The notes under the pieces: generated by a model
The model's input: only the letters and a program-made list of their open reading frames with translations
Database searches by the model: none
Told to the model about the DNA's origin: nothing
Program-made: the position numbers and the translations under genes
Assembly: GCA_004295245.1 (NCBI GenBank)
Contig: REAR01000061.1
Coordinates: 1 to 59,085 of the forward strand
DNA from: Sphingobacteriales bacterium
GTDB taxonomy: Bacteria > Bacteroidota > Bacteroidia > Chitinophagales > Chitinophagaceae
Direction: 5' to 3'
Length of the DNA: 59,085 nucleotides
Part shown: in pieces, positions 9,555 to 17,395 of the stretch
Layout of the letters: each line of letters begins with the position of its first letter
Position numbering within the stretch: the first letter of the stretch is position 1

Positions 9555-9986
9555 TTATCTCAAATTCTTTTCCATTACAAAATGCGGTAGGGTTACCTCT
9601 AAAAACTCATCGCTGCAAACTTTATACCCCAGCTTTTCATAAAAGCCCAGCGCTGTTTTGCGGGCATGCATGGTTAACCTTTTATAACCCATATCTCTGG
9701 CAATATTCTCGGCAAAAACCATCAACGCCCGGCCAATACCCTTGCCCTGTAAATTATTTAATACCGCCATTTGCCGCAGGCGCACCGTGCCTTCTTCTTC
9801 TTTAATAAGCATGCAGCAACCCAACATTTTCTCTTCTTCAAAAGCACCAATCAAAACCTCTCCTTTTTCTTTTTCCAGTTCTGCTTCCGCAATAGTAAGC
9901 CCCAGTGGTTTGCGCAAAATATCCATGCGCAACTGCACCATTTGCCGGTATTCTTTTGTGCCGTGGTCAATTATTTTCAAAGCCAT
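9555..9986 (-). CDS. GNAT family N-acetyltransferase
   Basis: 143 residues, a single GNAT domain that transfers an acyl group from acyl-CoA to an amine; the substrate is unknown. The acyl-CoA binding loop is LQGKGIGRALMVFAE (Q/RxxGxG/A motif, ~80-95), preceded by the strand RLRQMAVLNN and followed by the C-terminal LGFYEKLGYKVCSDEFLE. The N-terminal part (YRQMVQLRMDILRKPLGL) matches the ElaA/YjcF-like subgroup. A monocistronic gene is likely, with its terminator on the left and a dispersed repeat in its upstream region. Confidence 0.9.
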   Translation of the reverse strand: MALKIIDHGTKEYRQMVQLRMDILRKPLGLTIAEAELEKEKGEVLIGAFEEEKMLGCCMLIKEEEGTVRLRQMAVLNNLQGKGIGRALMVFAENIARDMGYKRLTMHARKTALGFYEKLGYKVCSDEFLEVTLPHFVMEKNLR

Positions 9987-10071
9987 GCTATCAGTTTGGT
10001 TGGTTTATATACTCAATTTACAAATTATGTTTCAAATAGCCACAGGCTGCACTGTCAGTATATATTTTTTA

Positions 10072-10260
10072 AACCAGCCAAAGCAAAAAGCCCGGCCCCG
10101 GTTGCGTCGCACACTTATACCTTGGTGCACCGCTCAGCCATGCAGCCCATTTTAAGTTGGTAAAAACCGTATTTTGCGTTAGGCTTGTATTTAACCTGCA
10201 CAACTGCTGCAGGGTGCGACGCAACAAAGGCCCGGCTTTATAAAACAGTTGGTACCAAAA
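10072..10260. repeat. Dispersed repeat, paired element
   Basis: The left arm has the outer end AAACCAGCC (10071-10079) and core GTTGCGTCGCACACTT (10101-10116). The right arm has core GGGTGCGACGCAAC (10212-10225) and outer end CAGTTGGTACCAAAA (10246-10260). CCCGGCC before the left core mirrors GGCCCGGC after the right core, so the whole unit is an extended inverted repeat. It fills the divergent region before the haem-binding protein gene. Confidence 0.75.
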
Positions 10261-10283
10261 CACAATTACTAAAACAACCATAT

Positions 10284-10772
10284 ATGATTAAAAAAATAGC
10301 TTTGGCCCTGTTGCTTATTTTTGCAATAATGCAGTTTTTTAGGCCTGCAAAAAACACCAGTGCAACAGTAGCCGTTGCCAATATTGCTACTAAATACAAT
10401 ACCCCGGCCAATGTGCAGGCTGTTTTAAAAAAAGCCTGCAACGATTGCCACAGTAACAACACCTTTTACCCCTGGTATGCTGAAGTGCAACCAGTAGGTT
10501 GGTGGCTGAACCACCATGTTGACGAAGGCAAGGGCGAACTGAACTTGGACGATTTTATGAACTATAACCTGCGAAAGCAATACCATAAACTGGAGGAAAT
10601 AACAGAACAGGTAAAAACAGGTGAAATGCCGTTGGATAGTTATACATGGACACATAAAGACGCCATACTTACAATAGAAGAAAAAGCGTTATTAACCAGT
10701 TGGAGTGAAAGCATACGCACCCAGATGCAGCAACAATACCCAATGGATAGTCTGATAAGAAAGAAAAACTAA
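10284..10772 (+). CDS. Haem-binding domain protein (c-type, CxxCH)
   Basis: 162 residues from ATG 10284. One N-terminal membrane anchor or signal (~2-18, ALALLLIFAIMQFF) is followed by a periplasmic domain with CNDCHSN (a CxxCH haem c attachment site, ~54-58), FYPWYAEVQPVGWWLNHHV and LDDFMNY. This pattern is the Haem_bd domain found in Bacteroidota cytochrome-like proteins. It is probably a membrane-anchored periplasmic electron carrier or haem-handling protein. The next gene begins 8 bp downstream and a TonB receptor follows, suggesting a haem or redox theme. An upstream in-frame start would run through the repeat and is rejected. Confidence 0.85.
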   Translation: MIKKIALALLLIFAIMQFFRPAKNTSATVAVANIATKYNTPANVQAVLKKACNDCHSNNTFYPWYAEVQPVGWWLNHHVDEGKGELNLDDFMNYNLRKQYHKLEEITEQVKTGEMPLDSYTWTHKDAILTIEEKALLTSWSESIRTQMQQQYPMDSLIRKKN

Positions 10773-10780
10773 CCCAATCA

Positions 10781-11284
10781 TTGCATTTATTTAAAAAGAT
10801 AACAGCCTGTTTTTTTGCACTTACGGCCGTATTGCCGCTGGTAATGGCCTTGTCTTTTTTATGGCAACAACACAGTATACGGGAGCAGATGAAAGAACGC
10901 ATGGAAGAAGAATACCTGCAAACTATAGTGCTGCACCCGCAAGAGTTTATTTGGGTGAAAGCGGGTAAGGAAATTAAGATTGGCAACCGCTTGTTTGATG
11001 TTAAAAAAATACAGTATCAAAACAATATGGCAGTGGTTACTGGTTTATATGATACTGATGAAGATGCCCTGCATGATGCGCTGGCAAAATTTGTACAGAA
11101 GCAACAAAACAAAAATGCCGGTAGCCAGTTAACAACGGCGTTTTTCTGCGCCAGCTCATCGCAACATTACTTGCAAATAACTATTGCTACAGATTTTATT
11201 AGTAACACTGCTTACAATAATGCAAAGCCACAGCATAAACAGTTACGTTCAAAAGAAGTGAGTACTCCCCCACCCAACGCATAA
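10781..11284 (+). CDS. Small membrane-anchored protein of unknown function (TTG start)
   Basis: 167 residues if it starts at TTG 10781, 8 bp after the previous stop; no ATG lies before the membrane segment, so the TTG start is likely. An N-terminal hydrophobic segment (about 8-28, ACFFALTAVLPLVMALSFLW) precedes a charged region (REQMKERMEEEYLQ) and a soluble domain with FIWVKAGKEIKIGNRLFDVK, the kind of short extracytoplasmic beta segment often seen next to TonB receptors. The tail ends in PPPNA. I do not recognise the family. Its position between the haem-binding protein and the TonB receptor suggests a role with them. Confidence 0.65.
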   Translation: MHLFKKITACFFALTAVLPLVMALSFLWQQHSIREQMKERMEEEYLQTIVLHPQEFIWVKAGKEIKIGNRLFDVKKIQYQNNMAVVTGLYDTDEDALHDALAKFVQKQQNKNAGSQLTTAFFCASSSQHYLQITIATDFISNTAYNNAKPQHKQLRSKEVSTPPPNA

Positions 11285-11377
11285 ACAGACTTTATACTTT
11301 TTTTAATTACACATCAGCAATGCCATAGGTGTTACTGATGTTATTTGCTTTATTATTATTTAATTAACCAAAATATT

Positions 11378-13681
11378 ATGCGTTTATTTATAATAGCCGC
11401 TCTTCTCTTTTCTGCAATTAGTATGCAGGCACAAGAAATGCCTGCTACAGACACTACTAATAAATTTATTACCTTAAACGAAGTAGTGGTATCTGGCACA
11501 AAGTTTTTTGAAAAGAAAAAAAATATAGCACAGCGGGTAGATGTTATTTCACAAAAATATATTGCTAAAACAAATGCTCAAAACACTGGTGATTTACTAA
11601 TTAGTACAGGTAATGTATTTGTTCAAAAAAGTCAGCAAGGTGGAAGTAGCCCCGTAATTCGCGGCTTTGAGGCAAGCCGGGTATTACTGGTAATTGATGG
11701 CGTACGGATGAACAACTTAATATACCGCAGCGGGCACTTACAAAATGTTATTTCAGTTGATCAAAACATATTGGAAGCGATGGAAGTGATGTATGGCCCT
11801 GCTTCTACTTTATACGGAAGCGATGCACTAGGTGGCGTTATTCATATGCGTACAAAAGCCCCACAACTTTCTGTAAACGGTAAATTATTAGTCAAAGGTT
11901 CGGCCTTTGCCCGCTACAGTAGTATAAATGATGAAAAAACAACTCATATAGATGTAACGTTGGGAAGTAAAAAATTTGCATGGTTACAAAGCTATAACTA
12001 TAGCAATTTTGGCGATATGAAAATGGGCAATAGCTACTCTGACAAGTATCCAAATTTTGGGCGCAGAGATTCTTTTGTAACAACTATTAATGGCATTGAT
12101 ACTACTTTAAAAAATGCCAACAACCTGGTACAAAAATTTTCAGGCTATAAACAATGGGACATTCTGCAAAAACTGCTTTTTAAGCAAAGCGACAAAATTA
12201 CACATAGCTTAAACCTGCAATTTTCTAATACCAATGATGTGCCGCGATATGACCGTTTGCAGGACCGCCGTAATTTTGGTGGCAACATTGGTAACCGCCT
12301 GCGGTATGCAGAATGGTACTATGGCCCTCAAAAAAGAAATTTGTACGCATACGAGTTGAATGTACAAAACCTGCACGGCCTCTTTGATGAGGTAAAAGTA
12401 AATCTCAGCCATCAGGATATTGAAGAAAGCCGCATTACACGTGAGTTTAAACGATACGACCGTAAAGATGCACGTGTAGAAAAAGTAAAAGTATCTGGCT
12501 TTATAGCAGACGCCCGTAAAAAATTTGGCGCTAACGAATTAACGGTGGGCTTTGACGGACAATTAAACAATCTTAAGTCTGTTGCCACACGCACCAATAT
12601 TATAACCGGTTTGGTTAGTAAACTAGACACCCGTTACCCTGATGGTAAAAACAAAATGAATAATTTTGGCATTTACGCCCAACACACTTATAAGTTTAAA
12701 AATAATAAGCTGGTATTAAACGATGGCTTGCGCTTACAAAGCGTTTCATTAAAATCTGCTATTGTTGATAATTCATTTTTCAACTTACCTTATACCAGCA
12801 TTAATCAAAACAATAAAGCAGTAACTGGTAATATTGGGTTAGTGTACTTGCCACAAAATCAAACAAAAATTTCTATAGCAGTCTCATCGGGTTTCCGGGC
12901 ACCCAATATAGATGATCTGGCAAAAATTTTTGAGTCCAGCACTGCATCAAAACAACTGGTGGTACCTAACCCGGATATAAAACCAGAGTACACTTATAAT
13001 GCAGAAATTGGCGTTTCTCATTTAATCAGCAACAAGGTTAAACTGGAAGGAAGCGCTTACTATACCTGGTTTCGCAACGCATTGGTTAAAGCGCCATTTA
13101 AACTAAATGGTCAGGATTCAATTTTATACAACGGCGTACTAAGCCAGGTATTAGCCAACCAAAATAAAAACAAGGCCTATATCTACGGCTTTACCGTAGG
13201 CATCAGTGCAGATATTACTGAACATTTATCTGCAGCCAGCACCATCAGTTACACTAAAGGCCGCTTTGAAACAGATGCTACTAAAACATCGTCTGTGTAT
13301 CAAAAACAAAGCAACGGCACGTATGCGTTGGTGCAAGCTAAGGTAAGCAGCAAACCACTGGATCACATTCCCCCCGTATTTGGTAAAACCAATATACAAT
13401 ACACCATTAAAGGTTTTCTGGCAGAATTTTTTGCCTTGTATAATGGCTGGAAACATTTAGACCAGTTTAATGCAGATGGAGAAGACAATGCACAATACGC
13501 CACTGCAGCTGGTATGCCCAGCTGGCTTACAGTTAACCTGCGCAGCAGTTATCAGTTTAACAAGCATCTTAGTGTACAAGCTGCCATTGAAAACATACTG
13601 GATCGTAATTATCGTTATTTCGCTTCGGGCTTTTCAGCCCCCGGCAGAAATTTTATAATTGCTTTAAGAGCATCTTTATAA
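11378..13681 (+). CDS. TonB-dependent outer-membrane receptor, haem-receptor-like
   Basis: 767 residues from ATG 11378 (signal MRLFIIAALLFSAISMQAQ). A TonB-box-like stretch and the plug domain span about 25-150 (NEVVVSGTKFFEKKKNIAQR, SSPVIRGFEASRVLLVIDGV, YGPASTLYGSDALGGVIHM). A beta-barrel with the FRAPN and NPDIKPE blocks follows (~505-540), then an aromatic C-terminal strand (APGRNFIIALRASL). FRAP and NP(N/D)L-type boxes are features of haem/haemoglobin receptors, although related siderophore or cobalamin receptors share part of this. No carboxypeptidase-like N-terminal domain of the SusC type is present. Import energised by TonB from the periplasm is known for the family; the haem substrate is inferred, helped by the haem-binding neighbour. 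Confidence 0.9.
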   Translation: MRLFIIAALLFSAISMQAQEMPATDTTNKFITLNEVVVSGTKFFEKKKNIAQRVDVISQKYIAKTNAQNTGDLLISTGNVFVQKSQQGGSSPVIRGFEASRVLLVIDGVRMNNLIYRSGHLQNVISVDQNILEAMEVMYGPASTLYGSDALGGVIHMRTKAPQLSVNGKLLVKGSAFARYSSINDEKTTHIDVTLGSKKFAWLQSYNYSNFGDMKMGNSYSDKYPNFGRRDSFVTTINGIDTTLKNANNLVQKFSGYKQWDILQKLLFKQSDKITHSLNLQFSNTNDVPRYDRLQDRRNFGGNIGNRLRYAEWYYGPQKRNLYAYELNVQNLHGLFDEVKVNLSHQDIEESRITREFKRYDRKDARVEKVKVSGFIADARKKFGANELTVGFDGQLNNLKSVATRTNIITGLVSKLDTRYPDGKNKMNNFGIYAQHTYKFKNNKLVLNDGLRLQSVSLKSAIVDNSFFNLPYTSINQNNKAVTGNIGLVYLPQNQTKISIAVSSGFRAPNIDDLAKIFESSTASKQLVVPNPDIKPEYTYNAEIGVSHLISNKVKLEGSAYYTWFRNALVKAPFKLNGQDSILYNGVLSQVLANQNKNKAYIYGFTVGISADITEHLSAASTISYTKGRFETDATKTSSVYQKQSNGTYALVQAKVSSKPLDHIPPVFGKTNIQYTIKGFLAEFFALYNGWKHLDQFNADGEDNAQYATAAGMPSWLTVNLRSSYQFNKHLSVQAAIENILDRNYRYFASGFSAPGRNFIIALRASL

Positions 13682-13705
13682 ACCAACTGCATTTTGCTAA
13701 AAAAA

Positions 13706-13731
13706 CTGCTGATTATTTCAGCAGTTTTTTT
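13706..13731 (+). terminator. Terminator of the TonB receptor gene
   Basis: CTGCTGA (13706-13712), loop TTATT, TCAGCAG (13718-13724), extended by flanking A and T runs and followed by TTTTTTT. Confidence 0.85.
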
Positions 13732-13740
13732 ATTTATATA

Positions 13741-13855
13741 CCAACAGTAATTTTTCATAGCAGTCCCGAAACTTCGGGATTGCGTCGCACACTTGTACTG
13801 AAGTTGAAGGGTGCGACGCAACAATGCTTAATAGCAATACAAAAGCCGGTTACCC
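13741..13855. repeat. Dispersed repeat, compact paired element
   Basis: Left arm: CCAACAGTAA, then TTTCATAGCAG, the palindrome TCCCGAAACTTCGGGA (13764-13779) and core TTGCGTCGCACACTT (13780-13794). Right arm: core GGGTGCGACGCAAC (13809-13822) and outer end CCGGTTACCCC (~13845). The cores are only 14 bp apart and can form one hairpin. The 42 nt at 13753-13794 are identical to 42393-42434. Confidence 0.8.
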
Positions 13856-13857
13856 CA

Positions 13858-15456
13858 TTACAAACCTAATGCAGTAACACGGCTTAGAATAAACCGTTTG
13901 GCATTGTTATAAAAAATGTCTTCTGTAATTTGTTGGGCCTGTTGTTTACTTAGCGTAATATTTAAAACCTCTTTTACAAAATAGGCAAAGAAGGTTTCAA
14001 AGCGGGTTTTAAACGTTGGAAACTCTTCTGCGGTATAACAACAAGCGGCCGCATTAATAATTCCATCAAAATCGGACCCGATACATACCTGCCGCAATGC
14101 CTGAACAGGTGTTATGTCCGCTAATTGGGCCTGGTATTTTTGAGCCACCTTCATTACATGCAACAGATGATTAATAAAATGAAACAGGTGCAAATCTTTA
14201 AAAGCAGCTGAGGTGGCGCTGTAATTATTTATTTCATCTTTTGTTAGGCAATAATCTTCGTGTGCCTTTTCGCCGTGTTCAATAGTATTGTTTTGTACAT
14301 CTAAAAAATCTTCTGCAAATTCCTGAAAGGGATAATAATCATAATCCAGCAGCAACTCCGTTCCGCTATTGGCATTCAAAGCATCATCCCAAGGCGTATA
14401 ACCAATTATTCGTTTGTCTAATGAAATACCAATAATGCCGCCAGACAATAATATCTCTTTTATGTCTTCATCAAACAACCCAATAGTATTGGTATTAAAA
14501 GCAGTGTCTTTTATATAGCCCCGCTTCTTGGTCATTTTATTTTTTACATATCCTTTAGCCGCATTGGGTGCACAGGTTAAAATATAATCGTTATAATCCC
14601 AAAATTCTATGCCTGTAAAGCCGGCATGTGTACATACAATGGGGCAGCTGCCGGCATAATTAAAGTACAAGCGCTGCCTTGCTTTAACACTCATGTGTTT
14701 AATATCAATACAAATATTTTTACTGTTTAAATAGCTTACGACATTTTCTGCTGCAGTACTTAAACTATACCCGGTGGGTATAAAACTGTTGCCAGCTACA
14801 AACTGCATTCCAAATGCGTGGGTGCAAAATGGTGTGGGCTCAAACTGGCAAAGATGCGTAAGGTTAACTGATACAATGGGTATTTGCTGCAGCAATAATT
14901 TATTGATATTATTTTTTATAATAGCTGGCACTGCAGCAAGGTTTTTAAAATCAGCATAGCTGTTTAATAAACCATGGCAGCCTTCTATTGCAAAAACAAC
15001 ATTGGTGGTAGTGGTATCCGCTTCGTTATATTGTGAAGCCTTGGTAAGTATATTAAAGCGCCCCAGTGTGGGATGGTTAAAATTTTTAATAGTGTTTACT
15101 TCGTTTTGTATAAAACTACCCGGAATAAAATTGGGTTTGGCAAAACTTTCCAAGCGGCTGCGGGTAATATAACGCTGCGCAGTGGGATTGTTTTTAACAG
15201 CATCCAGTAATATTTTGTTGCCGATAATTTGTGGCTCTGGCACGTAAAAAGCGATACAGACTAGTTTTACATTAACCTTACTTAGCATACGTTTACTGGC
15301 CTGGCTTTCTAACACCTGGCCAAGCTCTGTGCAGTTGGCATAAATCCATTTAATAACTTCATCAGGCTTCAGGTCTTCTGCTAATGTAAAATGGTTGGGC
15401 GCATCTGAAAACTGTGTTTTCATTGATGGATGCAGGTGCAAATCGGCAAATGGCAT
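13858..15456 (-). CDS. Diverged peptidase M19 (membrane dipeptidase-like) metallohydrolase
   Basis: 532 residues. Metal-binding motifs characteristic of the M19 renal dipeptidase family appear in order: ADLHLHPS near the N-terminus (metal HxH), FAIEGCHGLLN (bridging Glu), VSVNLTHLCQF, CIDIKHMSVKARQ, PIVCTHAGFTG and CIGSDFDGI near the C-terminus. The fold is a TIM barrel with a two-metal centre; the family hydrolyses dipeptides or related amide substrates. The protein is longer than usual M19 enzymes (about 350-400), with insertions between the conserved blocks, and has no signal peptide, so it is probably cytoplasmic. It is convergent with the TonB gene. The substrate is unknown. Confidence 0.78.
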   Translation of the reverse strand: MPFADLHLHPSMKTQFSDAPNHFTLAEDLKPDEVIKWIYANCTELGQVLESQASKRMLSKVNVKLVCIAFYVPEPQIIGNKILLDAVKNNPTAQRYITRSRLESFAKPNFIPGSFIQNEVNTIKNFNHPTLGRFNILTKASQYNEADTTTTNVVFAIEGCHGLLNSYADFKNLAAVPAIIKNNINKLLLQQIPIVSVNLTHLCQFEPTPFCTHAFGMQFVAGNSFIPTGYSLSTAAENVVSYLNSKNICIDIKHMSVKARQRLYFNYAGSCPIVCTHAGFTGIEFWDYNDYILTCAPNAAKGYVKNKMTKKRGYIKDTAFNTNTIGLFDEDIKEILLSGGIIGISLDKRIIGYTPWDDALNANSGTELLLDYDYYPFQEFAEDFLDVQNNTIEHGEKAHEDYCLTKDEINNYSATSAAFKDLHLFHFINHLLHVMKVAQKYQAQLADITPVQALRQVCIGSDFDGIINAAACCYTAEEFPTFKTRFETFFAYFVKEVLNITLSKQQAQQITEDIFYNNAKRFILSRVTALGL

Positions 15457-15543
15457 AGCTGGTAATTTTATTTTTTTAGAATGAGGTTTATTGCTACCAA
15501 CCAGCGCCAGCCATTAGAAAGTTACAGCTTGTTTAAGAGATAA

Positions 15544-16497
15544 TTATTTTTTGGGTTGCAGTATCTCTAAAATACTACCAAAACGCTGGCGCCAGTAAAC
15601 TTCACTGTGCTCTGCGTTTTTAAATTCTTTTGTAACCCAGCTTTTATTTTGCTCATACCCTTTAAATTGCATAATGCTGTCTATTTGTTGCTGGTGTGGT
15701 GCATACAAGGAATCTAATTTTGCGGTACCGTAATCATAATATATAAAATGATTGGCAGGGCCGGGCAGGTGTGCGGCAAAATATTTTTTTATTGCTGCTG
15801 CCGGAACTTGATTGCTATTATTAAACACAATAGGCCAGTGGGTGGAAATACAGGCGGCTTTACCAAATACAGCCGGGTACTCGCAAAGGGCATACAATGA
15901 AATGAGCCCACCCATGCTGCTACCTGCAATCATGGTGTTTGCAGCATCTTGTTTTGTTCTGTAATTGCTATCAATAAATGGTTTTAATTCTTTTACCAAA
16001 AACTGCAGGTAGTAGTCTGCACCAAAATAAATGCTATCGCTGCCCTTATATGCACCATGATACGTTAATGCTGCTTTTTGTTCTGCTGTAGAAAGATTTT
16101 GTAATGCTTTTTGGGGAAAGTACTCCCAAAAACGACGGTTGGTATTCCATATACCAACAATAATCAACTCATTTATTTTACCCGAGGCAATGGATGCTTC
16201 AGCTATAGAATCCACCTCCCATGCCTCGCCACCAAAAGCAGTTGTTTTATTAAACAGGTTCTGGCCATCGTGCATATAAAGCACCGGGTATTTTTTTGTA
16301 CCATCTTTTTTATAAGATGGGGGCAGCCATATTTCAATATTTCTTGTTGGTACAACTGCTGAGGCAAAGCCCGGGTATTGCAGCATGGTGCCACCGGTAA
16401 ATTGAAGTGCTGGATTCTCTTCTTGGCGGGGCATTAAAATACAAGCTTGTAGTGCTACAATAAATACCACTGATAACAGGTATCTCAATCTTAACAT
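15544..16497 (-). CDS. Putative lipoprotein esterase (esterase D family, alpha/beta hydrolase)
   Basis: 317 residues from ATG 16497; an upstream TTG lies inside the -7 box and is rejected. The N-terminal signal ends in the lipobox LQAC (~18-21), so it is probably an acylated envelope lipoprotein. The hydrolase domain has RNIEIWLPPSY, KYPVLYMHDGQNLF, the nucleophile elbow AGSSMGGLISLYAL (Ser ~184) and a C-terminal His in FKNAEHSEVYWRQRF. These match the putative esterase family that includes enterochelin esterases and acetyl-xylan esterases. An esterase acting on siderophore or carbohydrate esters is possible; the substrate is not determined. Confidence 0.85.
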   Translation of the reverse strand: MLRLRYLLSVVFIVALQACILMPRQEENPALQFTGGTMLQYPGFASAVVPTRNIEIWLPPSYKKDGTKKYPVLYMHDGQNLFNKTTAFGGEAWEVDSIAEASIASGKINELIIVGIWNTNRRFWEYFPQKALQNLSTAEQKAALTYHGAYKGSDSIYFGADYYLQFLVKELKPFIDSNYRTKQDAANTMIAGSSMGGLISLYALCEYPAVFGKAACISTHWPIVFNNSNQVPAAAIKKYFAAHLPGPANHFIYYDYGTAKLDSLYAPHQQQIDSIMQFKGYEQNKSWVTKEFKNAEHSEVYWRQRFGSILEILQPKK

Positions 16498-16515
16498 GCC
16501 TTTTGTTATTTCCTT

Positions 16516-16523
16516 CAAATATA
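16516..16523 (-). promoter_or_regulatory. Promoter -7 box of the esterase gene
   Basis: TATATTTG on the minus strand, 18 nt before ATG 16497. No good -33 element is visible. Confidence 0.45.
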
Positions 16524-16575
16524 ACCATTGCGCTTTTTAATTCTTATTAACTTTAAAGGATTAAATACTTGATTT

Positions 16576-17259
16576 ATGAAAGGTTATTTTTTACTGTTGG
16601 CAGCTGTGTTTACGTTGAGTGCTGTAGCACAAACTGTAGATAATGGTAGCAGCTATTTTGTAGGGTATTTTAATGCAGATGGCAAAAGTATGGTGCCGGC
16701 TAAAAAAGATAATCTGGAGGGTTCTCCGTTTTTAAACGACAATTGGGAGTTGGGTAAGGTTTATTTTGCATCCGGAAAGGTGGCCGATAAAATGTTACTG
16801 CAGTTTGATTTAAATAAAAATCAATTACAGTTCAGGCAGGATACCACCAGCTATTACTTTGCTGAGCCGGTAAAAGAATTTATTATTACCACCAAAGATA
16901 AAGAAGCTATACGCCAGGTGTTATTCAGAAATGGTTATACAAAAAACAGCGGGCACGCCACTACGGCATTTTATAATGTAATGGCTGAGGGTAAAAATTT
17001 TCAGTTATTAAAAATGTTTGTATGCCGTTTACAGGATAAGTATGAATACATTGGTACTTCTAAACAAATTTACCAAACCATTGAAGAATTATACCTGTAC
17101 GAAGTAGCCACTAAAAAGTTTATCCGCATAAAAAAAGACCGCAATACCCTTGTTGAAAAATTAGGCGCCTATAACGAAGATGTAAAAAAGTGGTTGCAAA
17201 AACACAGTATTGAAACTGAAGCTGATTTGCTGGACTTTACTGACCAATTAAATAAATAA
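16576..17259 (+). CDS. Secreted protein of unknown function
   Basis: 227 residues with a signal peptide (MKGYFLLLAAVFTLSAVAQ). The mature protein is soluble and mixed alpha/beta, with motifs such as NWELGKVYFASGKVADKMLL and YFAEPVKEFIITTKDKEA, then YIGTSKQIYQTIEELYLYE and a helical C-terminus (KKWLQKHSIETEADLLDF). The pattern resembles a periplasmic domain seen in many Chitinophagaceae proteins but has no family name I can assign. It is monocistronic: divergent from the esterase and closed by a perfect palindromic terminator. Confidence 0.75.
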   Translation: MKGYFLLLAAVFTLSAVAQTVDNGSSYFVGYFNADGKSMVPAKKDNLEGSPFLNDNWELGKVYFASGKVADKMLLQFDLNKNQLQFRQDTTSYYFAEPVKEFIITTKDKEAIRQVLFRNGYTKNSGHATTAFYNVMAEGKNFQLLKMFVCRLQDKYEYIGTSKQIYQTIEELYLYEVATKKFIRIKKDRNTLVEKLGAYNEDVKKWLQKHSIETEADLLDFTDQLNK

Positions 17260-17273
17260 TATTTTTTAAGTAT

Positions 17274-17313
17274 ATAAGGAGAGGCGGCCGGTAAACCGGC
17301 CGCCTCTCCTTAT
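17274..17313. terminator. Bidirectional terminator, perfect 18-bp GC-rich stem
   Basis: The arms 17274-17291 and 17296-17313 are perfectly complementary with loop TAAA (core GAGAGGCGGCCGG). It lies between a rightward and a leftward gene. Confidence 0.85.
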
Positions 17314-17334
17314 AATTTTAACGGCACAATTTTG

Positions 17335-17390
17335 CATTGCAGCTGAAGTGTGCGACGCAACGATGTTGAAAAACGGCTTGCGGCTGATTA
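17335..17390 (-). repeat. Dispersed repeat, solo right arm
   Basis: GTGTGCGACGCAAC (17348-17361), preceded by GCTGAA and followed by GATGTTG and CGGCTGATTACC (~17379-17390), the right outer end. The outer end abuts the stop of the following convergent gene. Confidence 0.7.
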
Positions 17391-17395
17391 CCTAC

